Source: JAALLB01 sp017643495 (GTDB lineage Bacteria > Pseudomonadota > Alphaproteobacteria > Rhizobiales > Rhizobiaceae). From it: a stretch of 64,000 nucleotides of DNA. This document shows positions 8,914 to 17,143 of the stretch, one piece after another. The notes under the pieces were generated by a model. That model saw only the letters and a program-made list of their open reading frames with translations, was not told where the DNA came from and made no database searches. Numbering within the stretch: position 1 is the first letter of the stretch; the number at the start of each line of letters is the position of its first letter. The stretch spans positions 3,038,001 to 3,102,000 of the forward strand of contig OZ244147.1 in the NCBI GenBank assembly GCA_965216105.1, written 5' to 3'. A program made the translations under genes and the position numbers.

Positions 8914-8942
8914 TTGACAGATTGTCGACAATCTACAATATT
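8914..8942 (+). promoter_or_regulatory. Promoter of module B operon
   Basis: TTGACA (8914-8919), 17-bp spacer, AATATT (8937-8942); perfect -35 and a 4/6 -10. The 16-bp palindrome at 8919-8934 fills almost the entire spacer. Transcription would start near 8949, about 20 bp ahead of the substrate-binding-protein start. Confidence 0.6.
8919..8934. promoter_or_regulatory. GntR-type operator, perfect 16-bp palindrome
   Basis: AGATTGTCGACAATCT is identical to its own reverse complement. With the following ACAAT it matches the module A motif: ACTGTGGACAGTCTGCAAT against ATTGTCGACAATCTACAAT (15 of 19 positions). It lies between -35 and -10, where a bound repressor would exclude RNA polymerase. Confidence 0.65.
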
Positions 8943-8969
8943 GCGACTTTACATAAACGGGAGCGAGCA

Positions 8970-9809
8970 ATGATCAAATCAGTGATTTCGAAACTTACCT
9001 TCTTCTTTGTCGCCATGGCGACAATCCTGTTTGCGGCAAATGCCGCACAGTCCCAGGAGACGTCAACCTGGGATGCCATCAAGGAAAGAGGATCATTACG
9101 AATTGGCGTAACACAGGCCCCACCGTGGTTCTACAAGGACCCTGCCGGCGATGAATGGACCGGACTGGGACCTTCCATCGGCAAGGCGATGGCTGATGAA
9201 CTCGGTGTGGAATTTGAACCTGTTGAAGTTACCTGGGGAACCGCTGTTGCGGCATTGCAGGCAAACAAGATTGACGTGATGTTCGTACTTGATGCAACCC
9301 CAAAGCGGGCAGTTGCAATCGACTTCCCTGCCCAGCCACTTCTGTATTACGCGCTTGCGGTCCTCGCCGATGATGATCTTGCAATCGAGACCTGGGACGA
9401 CCTCAACAAGGAAGACGTGAAGATCGCCGTAACGCAAGGCACAACGATGGACCGTTATGTCAGCGCACGGCTCGACAAGGCGGAAATCCTGCGCTTTCCG
9501 TCGAATGGCGAAAGCGTGGCAGCATTCCAGTCACGCCGGGTCAATGCGGTTTCCCTGTTTCACCCACCCCTGATTGCAATGCGCAAGAAAATCGGGCGCG
9601 GCCAGATCGTGTTGCCCTCACCTGTCCGTGAATCGGCTTCATCAGCAGGTGTCCGCCGGGAAGACGACAAGACATTCCGCGATTGGGTGAACACCTCAAT
9701 AGCCTATTACTACACCACCGGCCAAACTCAGGCATGGTACGAAGAATTCCTGAATTCTTTTGGTGTTGATCCAACCTCTGTCCCGGCCATTCGCCGCGAA
9801 AACTGGTAA
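8970..9809 (+). CDS. Periplasmic polar amino-acid-binding protein (SBP_bac_3)
   Basis: 279 aa from ATG 8970 behind GGGAG; the frame opens 24 codons earlier, but that part includes the promoter. Signal peptide SKLTFFFVAMATILFAANAAQS is followed by the family III start WDAIKERGSLRIGVTQAPPWFYKD. Ends with the usual WYEEFLNSFGVD helix. It delivers a polar or acidic amino acid, or an amino-acid-like compound, to the two permeases downstream. First gene of the operon 8970-13660. Confidence 0.9.
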   Translation: MIKSVISKLTFFFVAMATILFAANAAQSQETSTWDAIKERGSLRIGVTQAPPWFYKDPAGDEWTGLGPSIGKAMADELGVEFEPVEVTWGTAVAALQANKIDVMFVLDATPKRAVAIDFPAQPLLYYALAVLADDDLAIETWDDLNKEDVKIAVTQGTTMDRYVSARLDKAEILRFPSNGESVAAFQSRRVNAVSLFHPPLIAMRKKIGRGQIVLPSPVRESASSAGVRREDDKTFRDWVNTSIAYYYTTGQTQAWYEEFLNSFGVDPTSVPAIRRENW

Positions 9810-9881
9810 TCAACAACCCGAGCCTGTCCGGACAATCCCTTTGTTGTCCGGGCGGGCATCATGCAAGCCGGGAGCTTTATT

Positions 9882-10562
9882 GTGGGATATGAGTGGGACT
9901 TCAGTGTTGTTTTCCGGGACTTCGACCTGTTGCTTCTGGGTTTGGTCAACACGCTCAAGGTAACAGGACTTGCCTTGCTGTTCGGCATTCCGCTCGGGCT
10001 TCTGCTGGCATTGTTGCGCCTGTACGGAAATGCAGTCCTCCGAATTCCGGCCAGCTTTCTGATCGAGTTTTTGCGCACAACGCCACCCATTGCACAATTG
10101 TTCTGGTTCTTTTTTGCCATGCCGATTCTGCTCGGGGTCGAGATTGATCCGTTCGAGGCTTCCGTTCTGACATTTTCACTCCAGTCCTCTGCGTTTTTTG
10201 CAGAGGTATTCAGGGGTGGCATCCTGTCAATCGACAACGGGCAGTGGGAAGCAGCAAAAGCCATTGGCATGAACCGTAATGACACGCTTCGCCGCGTCAT
10301 TCTTCCACAAGCAGTCAAACGCATGATCCCGGCATTCCTGGAACGTGCAATCGAACTGATGAAAACAACCACCCTGGTCAGCACGATCTCTTATGCAGAC
10401 CTCTTGTACCAGGCAAACACCATTGCCCAGTCAACATACAGGTCACTCGAAGTCTTTACCGTGGCTGCGGCAATGTATTTCGTCGTCATATTCATCTGCT
10501 CCCTCGCCGTGCAGCGGCTGGAGCATCATCTCGGCCGCACCGGCGAACTGACGAAAGGCTGA
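9882..10562 (+). CDS. Amino-acid ABC importer permease (His/Glu/Gln family), first
   Basis: 226 aa from GTG 9882 with GGGAG at 9870-9874. An ATG at 9861 is in frame, but GTG gives an N-terminus (GYEWDFSVVF) that lines up with that of the next gene (EHVWDFSAVF). About five membrane segments; the EAA coupling loop reads QWEAAKAIGMNRNDTLRRVILPQAVKRMIP. Heterodimer partner of the 10569 product, with which it is clearly paralogous. Confidence 0.9.
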   Translation: MGYEWDFSVVFRDFDLLLLGLVNTLKVTGLALLFGIPLGLLLALLRLYGNAVLRIPASFLIEFLRTTPPIAQLFWFFFAMPILLGVEIDPFEASVLTFSLQSSAFFAEVFRGGILSIDNGQWEAAKAIGMNRNDTLRRVILPQAVKRMIPAFLERAIELMKTTTLVSTISYADLLYQANTIAQSTYRSLEVFTVAAAMYFVVIFICSLAVQRLEHHLGRTGELTKG

Positions 10563-10568
10563 ACACCG

Positions 10569-11234
10569 ATGGAACATGTCTGGGACTTTTCAGCCGTATT
10601 CTCAAACTGGTATCTTCTGCTGATCGGCCTGAAGAACACGATTGTGCTTGCAGTGGTATGTCTTGTGCTGGGGCTGTTTTTCGGACTGTTTGTCGGCGCC
10701 GCGCGGTATTCCGGCAACAGGTTGTTCAACTGGCCGGCAACAGCTTTTGTCGAGATATTCAGAAACACGCCCGTGCTTGTACAAATCATGTGGTTCTTCT
10801 TTGCGTTTCCGATCATCTCGCCATTTGACATAAACGCCTTCACTGCAGCCGCTCTTGGCCTGACTCTGAACACAGTCGCCTTTTCATCCGAGATTTACCG
10901 GGCCGGCATCCAGTCGATCCACAAGGGACAATGGGAAGCGGCAAAGGCACTCGGCATGAGCTACTCCCAGCAGATGGGCCGTATCATCTTGCCCCAGGCC
11001 GTCAGACGGATGATACCCGCCTTCATGAACCGGGCCGTTGAACTGGTGAAGATGACCTCTCTTGCCTCCGTCATTGCCTATGGTGAACTGATGCATCAGG
11101 CGAAAACCATCTCGACAATCGAATTCAACCCGATCGAAATGTACACAAGCGTTGCCCTGATATTCTTTGTACTGATCTTCCCCTTCACCCTGCTGGTTCA
11201 GAGATTTGAAATCAGAAGCAAAGCCAAAGGATGA
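10569..11234 (+). CDS. Amino-acid ABC importer permease (His/Glu/Gln family), second
   Basis: 221 aa, five membrane segments, EAA loop GQWEAAKALGMSYSQQMGRIILPQAVRRMIP. Starts 6 bp after the first permease. Near duplicate in organisation of its neighbour, so an ancient tandem duplication is likely. Confidence 0.92.
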   Translation: MEHVWDFSAVFSNWYLLLIGLKNTIVLAVVCLVLGLFFGLFVGAARYSGNRLFNWPATAFVEIFRNTPVLVQIMWFFFAFPIISPFDINAFTAAALGLTLNTVAFSSEIYRAGIQSIHKGQWEAAKALGMSYSQQMGRIILPQAVRRMIPAFMNRAVELVKMTSLASVIAYGELMHQAKTISTIEFNPIEMYTSVALIFFVLIFPFTLLVQRFEIRSKAKG

Positions 11235-11238
11235 GTTC

Positions 11239-12024
11239 ATGACAGAAGTTCTGAAAATCGAGAATTTGCACAAATCCTTTGGTGACCTGAATGTCCTCAA
11301 CGGGATTGACCTCAGTGTTGCGAAGGGTGACACGATTGTCATTCTCGGCGCCTCCGGGTCAGGCAAGTCCACCTTGCTGCGTTGCGTCAACTTCATGGAA
11401 ATTCCCTCATCCGGAAGAATAGTCCTCCAGGGCAAGCCTGTGGGAACCGAAAAAGCTGACGGGATCAACTATCCTGAAAAGGAATTGACCGGATTGCGTG
11501 CACGCGTCGGCATGGTGTTCCAGCATTTCAACCTGTTTCCGCACATGAACGTGAAGCAGAATGTCATGGAAGGCCCGCGTACCGTTTTGAAATGCAACCA
11601 GGCTGAATGCGCCCGCCGGGCTGAAAAATATCTCGACAAGGTTGGACTGGGCTGGAAAGCAGATGCGTTTCCCTCGCAGTTGTCCGGTGGCCAGCAACAA
11701 CGGGTCGCAATTGCCCGCGCCCTCGCCATGGAACCGGAAATCATGCTGTTCGATGAGGCGACATCAGCGCTGGATCCGGAACTCGTGGGCGAAGTGCTGG
11801 AAACCATGAAAGAACTGGCTGACGAGGGGATGACAATGCTGATTGTGACCCACGAACTCGGCTTTGCCTACACTGTTGCAGACCGGGTGCTGTTTTTGGC
11901 AGACGGCAAGATTTTGGAACAGGGCGACCCGGAAAAGGTACTGATCCACCCCCAACAGGAAGGAACAAAGAACTTCCTGCGTGGGCATGGTTCCTTCCGG
12001 CTGCCCGAACCCGTTCTGGATTGA
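11239..12024 (+). CDS. Amino-acid ABC importer ATPase (GlnQ/HisP-like)
   Basis: 261 aa from ATG 11239 (AAAGGA seven bases upstream; the frame opens 11 codons earlier inside the permease gene). Walker A GASGSGKST, signature QLSGGQQQRVAIARA, Walker B IMLFDEATSALDPE, switch region IVTHELGF. The usual Pro in DEPTSALD is Ala here. Energises the 8970-11234 importer. Confidence 0.93.
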   Translation: MTEVLKIENLHKSFGDLNVLNGIDLSVAKGDTIVILGASGSGKSTLLRCVNFMEIPSSGRIVLQGKPVGTEKADGINYPEKELTGLRARVGMVFQHFNLFPHMNVKQNVMEGPRTVLKCNQAECARRAEKYLDKVGLGWKADAFPSQLSGGQQQRVAIARALAMEPEIMLFDEATSALDPELVGEVLETMKELADEGMTMLIVTHELGFAYTVADRVLFLADGKILEQGDPEKVLIHPQQEGTKNFLRGHGSFRLPEPVLD

Positions 12025-12038
12025 GAGGACTCGTTGAG

Positions 12039-12989
12039 ATGAACAATCACATCAACCCGGGAAAGATTGAATCCCATTCAACCCACGATTCTGAAGAGGA
12101 TATGCGCAATCGCGACATCAAGATATTCGTCAATGGCGAGATTGTTCCCCGCGACGAGGCGAAGGTTTCGGTGTATGATTCCGGCTTCATGCTCGGTGAC
12201 GGCATGTGGGAGGGGATGCGGCTCTATGACGGGAAATGGGCATTTTTTGACGAGCACATGGACCGCCTGTTTGACAGTTGCAAGGCAGTTTCGATCGACA
12301 TCGGCATGACACGTGAAGAAGTCGCGGATGCCATGGCAAAAACCGCGGAAGCCAACAACATGGTAACTGATGTTCATTGCCGCCTGATGGTTACACGTGG
12401 TGTAAAGGCCAAGCCTTTCCAGCACCCGGGCCTGTCGCGTTCCGGGCCAACGGTTGTCATTATCATGGAGCATTCCAAACCGGCAGCAGCCCTGCTTGAC
12501 CGGGGCATCCGCCTGGCAAGTGTTCCCCAGGTCAGGGGCCTGCCTCATTCGCAGGATGCGAAATTCAATTCACACTCGAAGCTCAACTGTGTGATTGCCT
12601 GCCTTCAGGCTGAAGCGGCAGGGGCTGATGAAGCCCTGATGCTTGACCCGCATGGTTTTGTGAACACCACCAATGCCTGCAATTTCTTCATTGTGCGTAA
12701 TGGTGAAGTCTGGACCAGCACAGGCGACTACTGCATGAACGGTGTGACCCGTCGCAAGGTGGTCGAATTGTGCCGGGACAACAATATACCAGTCTTTGAG
12801 AAAAACTATTCCCTTTACGAGGCATATAGTGCAGACGAAGCGTTCCTGTCCGGCACGTTTGGTGCGCAAACACCCGTGGCGGAAATAGACGGGAAGCAGA
12901 TTGGTGACGGGCGTGCCGGGCCTGTCACTCACAAAATACGAAGCCTTTACAAGGCACTTGTTGAAAAAGAGATACGGGACCGACCTTGA
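12039..12989 (+). CDS. Class IV PLP aminotransferase (D-amino-acid/branched-chain type)
   Basis: 316 aa if started at ATG 12039; ATG 12102, just before the conserved KIFVNGEIVPRDEAKVSV, is the other candidate. Fold-type IV PLP enzyme: the active-site Lys is in NSHSKLNC and the C-terminal phosphate loop is in FGAQTPV. The usual Glu that contacts the pyridine nitrogen (E-x4-N motif) is Thr here (VNTTNACNFF). The branched-chain enzyme at 53232 keeps the Glu (AETATSN). This Thr/Ser version looks like a subfamily feature rather than damage. Overlaps the next gene by TTGA. Likely transaminates the amino acid imported by module B. Confidence 0.85.
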   Translation: MNNHINPGKIESHSTHDSEEDMRNRDIKIFVNGEIVPRDEAKVSVYDSGFMLGDGMWEGMRLYDGKWAFFDEHMDRLFDSCKAVSIDIGMTREEVADAMAKTAEANNMVTDVHCRLMVTRGVKAKPFQHPGLSRSGPTVVIIMEHSKPAAALLDRGIRLASVPQVRGLPHSQDAKFNSHSKLNCVIACLQAEAAGADEALMLDPHGFVNTTNACNFFIVRNGEVWTSTGDYCMNGVTRRKVVELCRDNNIPVFEKNYSLYEAYSADEAFLSGTFGAQTPVAEIDGKQIGDGRAGPVTHKIRSLYKALVEKEIRDRP

Positions 12990-13660
12990 ACCAGCTTACC
13001 TCGCTTGAACCATTGGTTGATGAAACCAGACGTGGACAGATCGTTCGCCGGTTACGTGAACTTATTGTCAAGGGCAGCGTGGAACCCGGCCAGAAACTCA
13101 CGGAAACCCAACTTGCGGAGAAGCTCGGCGTCAGCCGGGCGCCCTTGCGTGAAGCCATTCGGGAGCTGGTCGAAAGCGGTCTTGTTGAAAGCATTCCGTA
13201 TAAGGGGCTTTTCGTTCGCAATGTCACCCGCCGTGACCTTGAAGAACTTTATTCCTTGCGGACAGCACTTGAACAATTTGCTTTTCGCGAATGCTGGGAA
13301 AACCGTACAGAAACAGCCAAACAGGATCTGATACGCAGACATGACGCCCTGATTGAGGAAATTGCAAACGGCAAGGATCCTCAACGGGCCATCGAACTGG
13401 AACTGGTACTGCACTCATGGTGCTATGAATTGTCCGGACACAAATTGCTGCTCAAGTCGTGGGAGCAGATGAAGCCAAACCTGCAGTTTTATTTCATCCT
13501 GCACCAGAAAGCGCACAACCGCTGCGGCCCTCTCCGCGAGGCACACGACATATATGTGAAATCTGCAATCGGTGATGATCTGGATGCCATGCTCGGCCAT
13601 CTTCATGACCACATGCGCCAAGGCCTTCAAAGAACCCTGAAAGATGTCGATTTCGAGTGA
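12986..13660 (+). CDS. GntR/FCD-family transcriptional regulator (module B)
   Basis: 224 aa from TTG 12986, overlapping the aminotransferase stop by three bases. DNA-binding domain residues about 15-80 (LAEKLGVSRAPLREAIRELVESG, wing SIPYKGLF), then an FCD domain. Its recognition region resembles that of the 1932 regulator. This fits the matching palindromes at 6756, 6815 and 8919, so either protein may act on both modules. Last gene of its operon. Confidence 0.87.
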   Translation: MNQLTSLEPLVDETRRGQIVRRLRELIVKGSVEPGQKLTETQLAEKLGVSRAPLREAIRELVESGLVESIPYKGLFVRNVTRRDLEELYSLRTALEQFAFRECWENRTETAKQDLIRRHDALIEEIANGKDPQRAIELELVLHSWCYELSGHKLLLKSWEQMKPNLQFYFILHQKAHNRCGPLREAHDIYVKSAIGDDLDAMLGHLHDHMRQGLQRTLKDVDFE

Positions 13661-13701
13661 CCGGAACCGTCATGACTGAATTGGAAAGACCGAACGGCAA
13701 G

Positions 13702-13723
13702 GCAGGTTGTTGCCCAAACCTGC
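13702..13723. terminator. Weak hairpin between convergent modules B and C
   Basis: GCAGGTT (13702-13708) pairs with AACCTGC (13717-13723), 8-nt loop, in the 70-bp gap between convergent genes. No T-run. Confidence 0.35.
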
Positions 13724-13730
13724 TCCGGGT

Positions 13731-14717
13731 TCAGGTCCGGGTGCTGGCCGAGGCGTAGATTTCATCCACCAGTTCAAGCAGCTTCACCATTTTTGATACC
13801 GGCGTTTCAAACCCTTTTCCGTTCGCAAGAGAAGAGGCAAAATGTTTGATTGTGGCGGAATAACTATCCTGATAGGCGGCTTGCCCGTCCCAGTTCTGCT
13901 GATCCTGGTCAGGGATGTTCAATTGCCAACCGTTAACAACGGGCGTTTCAACACCATCAAACTGCAAGCAGTCATTTGGCAATGGAGGCGCACCCTTCAC
14001 CCTGAAATCAGCGACAAGCTTCCCCTGTATTCCACCTGCGGACAGATCAATCACAGCCCGGTCCTCGCCAATCACGGCCGGGCACCGATGGTCGAGAACT
14101 GCATTGTGGAGTTGAACATCCCCGAACAGGAAGGAAAGCGTATCGAGATGATGTACCAGCAGTTCGAAGACCAGCAGTCGCGGCATTGATGCAAAAAATG
14201 GCTGGCGCAACAAGGCTGGGTATTGGCCGGTTTCATTTTCCAGCAATCCGGAGCTTTCAACCCGGAAGATGAAGCCGGAAGGAGAAGATACAGCGCCACA
14301 CTCCAGGGCTTTTTTCAATGCCCTGTACTGGGGGCGCCAGCGCCAGTTTTCATGAACCATGACCCGCGTTTCAGGACGTATCGCCGTTTCGATCGCACGC
14401 GCTTCCGCAGCGTTTGTCGCGAGTGGTTTCTGACAGATGACATGCAATCCGGCAGCCTGGGCGGTTGCTATCAGTTCTGCATGTGTTTCCGGTGGCGTGA
14501 CGATATCGACGGCATCAAGCCCACCGGCATCAAGCATCTCGCCAAAGGAGGCGTAGGCTTTTACCCCGGATACTTCCGAGGCACGGTTGCGGGCTTTGGA
14601 TATATCAGGGTCCGCTATCGCAACCAGCCGCGCTTGCGGACAGTCCAGCCACCCCTGCGAATGATATTGGGATACCATTCCGGCCCCGATCATGCCAACG
14701 CGCAAACATTCGCTCAT
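13731..14717 (-). CDS. Gfo/Idh/MocA-family NAD(P)-dependent dehydrogenase
   Basis: 328 aa from ATG 14717 (TGGAGA upstream; the open frame continues 22 codons inside the neighbouring gene). Rossmann motif GMIGAGMVSQYH near the N-terminus. The family EKP triad appears as QKP (VICQKPLATN), a common variant that keeps the catalytic Lys. The C-terminal half carries HHLDTLSFL with conserved His. Oxidises a sugar, a sugar acid or a cyclic hemiacetal. Last gene of the module C operon, overlapping the amidohydrolase by 4 bp. The family also contains LigC, which acts next to LigI-type hydrolases. Confidence 0.85.
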   Translation of the reverse strand: MSECLRVGMIGAGMVSQYHSQGWLDCPQARLVAIADPDISKARNRASEVSGVKAYASFGEMLDAGGLDAVDIVTPPETHAELIATAQAAGLHVICQKPLATNAAEARAIETAIRPETRVMVHENWRWRPQYRALKKALECGAVSSPSGFIFRVESSGLLENETGQYPALLRQPFFASMPRLLVFELLVHHLDTLSFLFGDVQLHNAVLDHRCPAVIGEDRAVIDLSAGGIQGKLVADFRVKGAPPLPNDCLQFDGVETPVVNGWQLNIPDQDQQNWDGQAAYQDSYSATIKHFASSLANGKGFETPVSKMVKLLELVDEIYASASTRT

Positions 14718-15487
14718 GATTGTCTCCAGAACAGCTGTCCGGCATTTTTGGAAAGATCGGCATCTGTCAGCTTGCGTGCCCATTCCAGGCAGCTTGCATA
14801 TTCCGGCTGCACAGGCGACGGCAGGTTGATGAACGGCCAGTCAGACCCCCATATCAGTTTTGATGGGGAAAAGGCGGCTACAGCTTCTTCCATCTGTGGC
14901 GTCGGATCTGGCCAAGCATCCGATGCAATGCGAAATCCGCCGGAAAGCTTGAGCCAGGTATCAGTCCTCTGGCCAAGAACCCGCAATGCGTCCAGTCCTC
15001 CGTCCAGATCAGGACGGCCCATGTGATCAAGGACTATTTTACAGTCTCCGCAATCCTCAAGCATTGCGAGCGTTGCAGCAGGACCGGCCTGAATGCAGAC
15101 CACAAACTCATTGCTGGCAGCCCTGCGGATCATCTCCTTGCAGGCCGGAGCCATCGCCGTTCGCAGGTCATTCGTCAGGTTCAGGCGGATACCGGCAACA
15201 CCTTCATGTTCTGCAAACGTATCCAAGAGGGCGGGCTGTTGCGGATCAATGCCAATGATCCCGCGAAACCGTGCCGGATACCGGGCAAGTGCATCTAGAA
15301 TACTGGCATTGTCCGGGCCGTAAACACTGGCAGCAACAAGGACAGCCTGTTCGATACCATTATCATCGAGCAAGGCCAGCAGGTCATCCAGGGTTCCGGT
15401 TTCCCCGGCACTGGGTACATATCCACTGCTTGTTTCCGGATACGGGAACCTTGCCGGATCAAGCAAATGCACATGGGTATCAATCAT
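14714..15487 (-). CDS. TIM-barrel amidohydrolase, LigI/fuconolactonase type (COG3618)
   Basis: 257 aa. N-terminal metal-binding MIDTHVHLLD (HxH), lysine-free central part (GIRLNLTNDL), VLDHMGRPD and C-terminal WGSDWPF with the catalytic Asp. This pattern is that of 2-pyrone-4,6-dicarboxylate lactonase and L-fucono-1,5-lactonase. It likely opens a lactone formed by the adjacent dehydrogenase. Overlaps both neighbours by 4 bp. Confidence 0.85.
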   Translation of the reverse strand: MIDTHVHLLDPARFPYPETSSGYVPSAGETGTLDDLLALLDDNGIEQAVLVAASVYGPDNASILDALARYPARFRGIIGIDPQQPALLDTFAEHEGVAGIRLNLTNDLRTAMAPACKEMIRRAASNEFVVCIQAGPAATLAMLEDCGDCKIVLDHMGRPDLDGGLDALRVLGQRTDTWLKLSGGFRIASDAWPDPTPQMEEAVAAFSPSKLIWGSDWPFINLPSPVQPEYASCLEWARKLTDADLSKNAGQLFWRQS

Positions 15488-16452
15488 GCCGGTTCCAGTT
15501 CAACCAGATTAACCAGTTCCTTGCCTTTCTGAAATCTCGAAACATTGGCAAACAGCGCGGTCATCTTGTGCTTCATCGCATCACGGGTACCAGCAGATAT
15601 ATGCGGTGTCAGCATTACATTTGGCAAACCGCAAAACGGATGGTCAGCCGAGATCGGCTCGCCTTCAAACACATCCAGACCGGCAGCGAGCAGCTTGCCG
15701 GAAGCAAGAGCCTTTGCCAAGGCAGCATCATCAACAATGCCACCGCGCGCGGTGTTGATCACAATGGCTTCCGGTTTCATCCTCGCGATTACCTCACCGG
15801 AAATCAGGTGTTTCGTCTTTGGAGACAGCGGCAGATGAAGGCTGATAATGTCCGAAGTCTCTATCACTTCATCAAAGGTGGCTGCCGCAGCCGGCAAATC
15901 CCTGCCGGTAACTGGCGGGTCAAAATACCTGCAGTGACAACCAAATGCATTGAACCGTTTGGCAGCTTCCTGGCCGATACGCCCGAAACCGATCAGCCCT
16001 ACCGATTTCTCGAACAGCTCAACCGAGACAGGACGAAGCGCGTTGACATGCCACCTTCCCTGACGCAATTCAGCATCGGCAAACGCTGCCCTTCTCGCTG
16101 CTCCCAGTGCCAGCAACAAGGTATGTTCGGCAACACCAATCGTTGTACCTTCAGGCGTCAGCGCAAGCTTGATACCCCTTGCCGACAAGGCATCTGTGGC
16201 TACCGTATCATGATAACCAACGCCTTGGTGGTGAACCAGTTCAAGCTTTCCGGCAGCAGCAACAAGCTTTGCAGATAACGGTGTTGCTGCAACGATCGCT
16301 ATTTCACAATCGGCAATCCGGGCAGCCCGTTCATCATCACTGTCACTGTCCAGTGTAACCAGCGTCAAGTCCGGCCCCATGCGCGACCGGATAAGGTCAT
16401 ACATTTCCGGCGTACCGAAAGAATTGTAGAAAACGCGCAGGGGTCTGGTCAT
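15484..16452 (-). CDS. D-isomer-specific 2-hydroxyacid dehydrogenase
   Basis: 322 aa from ATG 16452; a further 62 upstream codons in frame overlap the RraA gene and show no homology. NAD-binding loop GLIGFGRIGQEAAKRF, catalytic Arg in NTARGGIVDD, Glu in GLDVFEGEP and His in LTPHISAGT are all present. Interconverts a 2-ketoacid and a D-2-hydroxyacid in module C. Seven bp after the aldolase stop. Confidence 0.9.
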   Translation of the reverse strand: MTRPLRVFYNSFGTPEMYDLIRSRMGPDLTLVTLDSDSDDERAARIADCEIAIVAATPLSAKLVAAAGKLELVHHQGVGYHDTVATDALSARGIKLALTPEGTTIGVAEHTLLLALGAARRAAFADAELRQGRWHVNALRPVSVELFEKSVGLIGFGRIGQEAAKRFNAFGCHCRYFDPPVTGRDLPAAAATFDEVIETSDIISLHLPLSPKTKHLISGEVIARMKPEAIVINTARGGIVDDAALAKALASGKLLAAGLDVFEGEPISADHPFCGLPNVMLTPHISAGTRDAMKHKMTALFANVSRFQKGKELVNLVELEPA

Positions 16453-16459
16453 GCAAGCC

Positions 16460-17143
16460 TCAATCGGTGAATGTAAAAATCTGGTCCAGCGGGAGATCTG
16501 CAATCCATCCAGGAGCGGTTGCACCTGCTGCAACGGCCTGTTCCATGCCTGCTTCTTTCTTGCGAACTTCGGCGAGCGCCTCTTTTGCCCCGGCAATCCT
16601 GCCGGACGGAATGACGACAACACCGTCTTCGTCACCACAGACGATATCGCCCGGTTTCACGGCAACGCCGCCGGAAACCAGCGGAAGGCCGACTGAACCG
16701 GGGCCGTTCTTTTGTGGCGAGTTCGGACTGACACCAGCCGCAAATACCGGAATGCCAACCGCATCTGCGCCTGAAATGTCGCGGATCACACCATCAGTGA
16801 CAATGGCCACGACTCCGGCATTTTTGGCCATTCCAATCAGCAGGTCTCCACACACCGAGGCTTCCGTATGGCCACCGGTCGAAATGACCATTACGTCACC
16901 CGGGCGGGCAAGACGCAATGCGGCCCAGGGAGCGAGATTGTCCCGGGGGCCGGCATCGACCGTCAAGGCACTTCCGGCAAATTGCCGGGATTTGGTGATC
17001 GGCTTGATTGCCATGTCCATGGCACCGACCCGGCCGATTGCGTCAACGATATTACCCACCGGCATATCCCTGAAAACTGCAATGTCCTGATCACTGGCCC
17101 GCGATATGTCCCTTGCTGCTGTTAGCTGACTTGCAAAACTCAT
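16460..17143 (-). CDS. RraA-fold aldolase (HMG/CHA aldolase family)
   Basis: 227 aa. Carries GDLLIGMAKNAGVVAIVTDGVIRD, with the Arg-Asp pair of the 4-hydroxy-4-methyl-2-oxoglutarate aldolase family, and CGDEDGVVVIP. In catabolic operons these cleave a 4-hydroxy-2-oxoacid to pyruvate and a carbonyl compound using a divalent metal. Overlaps the transporter ATPase gene by 4 bp, so expression follows substrate uptake. A true RNase E inhibitor is unlikely in this context. Confidence 0.85.
   Translation of the reverse strand: MSFASQLTAARDISRASDQDIAVFRDMPVGNIVDAIGRVGAMDMAIKPITKSRQFAGSALTVDAGPRDNLAPWAALRLARPGDVMVISTGGHTEASVCGDLLIGMAKNAGVVAIVTDGVIRDISGADAVGIPVFAAGVSPNSPQKNGPGSVGLPLVSGGVAVKPGDIVCGDEDGVVVIPSGRIAGAKEALAEVRKKEAGMEQAVAAGATAPGWIADLPLDQIFTFTD

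Noticed and set aside
12986..13660. TTG start as a sign of a broken regulator gene
   Set aside because: The TTGA overlap with the upstream stop is a normal translational-coupling form, and the DNA-binding domain is complete from that start.
14223..16278. Long plus-strand frames (14223-15026 and 15271-16278) opposite module C enzymes
   Set aside because: They are antisense to four overlapping, motif-complete minus-strand genes and show no domain or ribosome site; they result from the codon bias of the real genes.
16460..17143. RraA gene as a regulator of RNase E
   Set aside because: The genomic setting and the VTDGVIRD motif fit the aldolase branch of the family.
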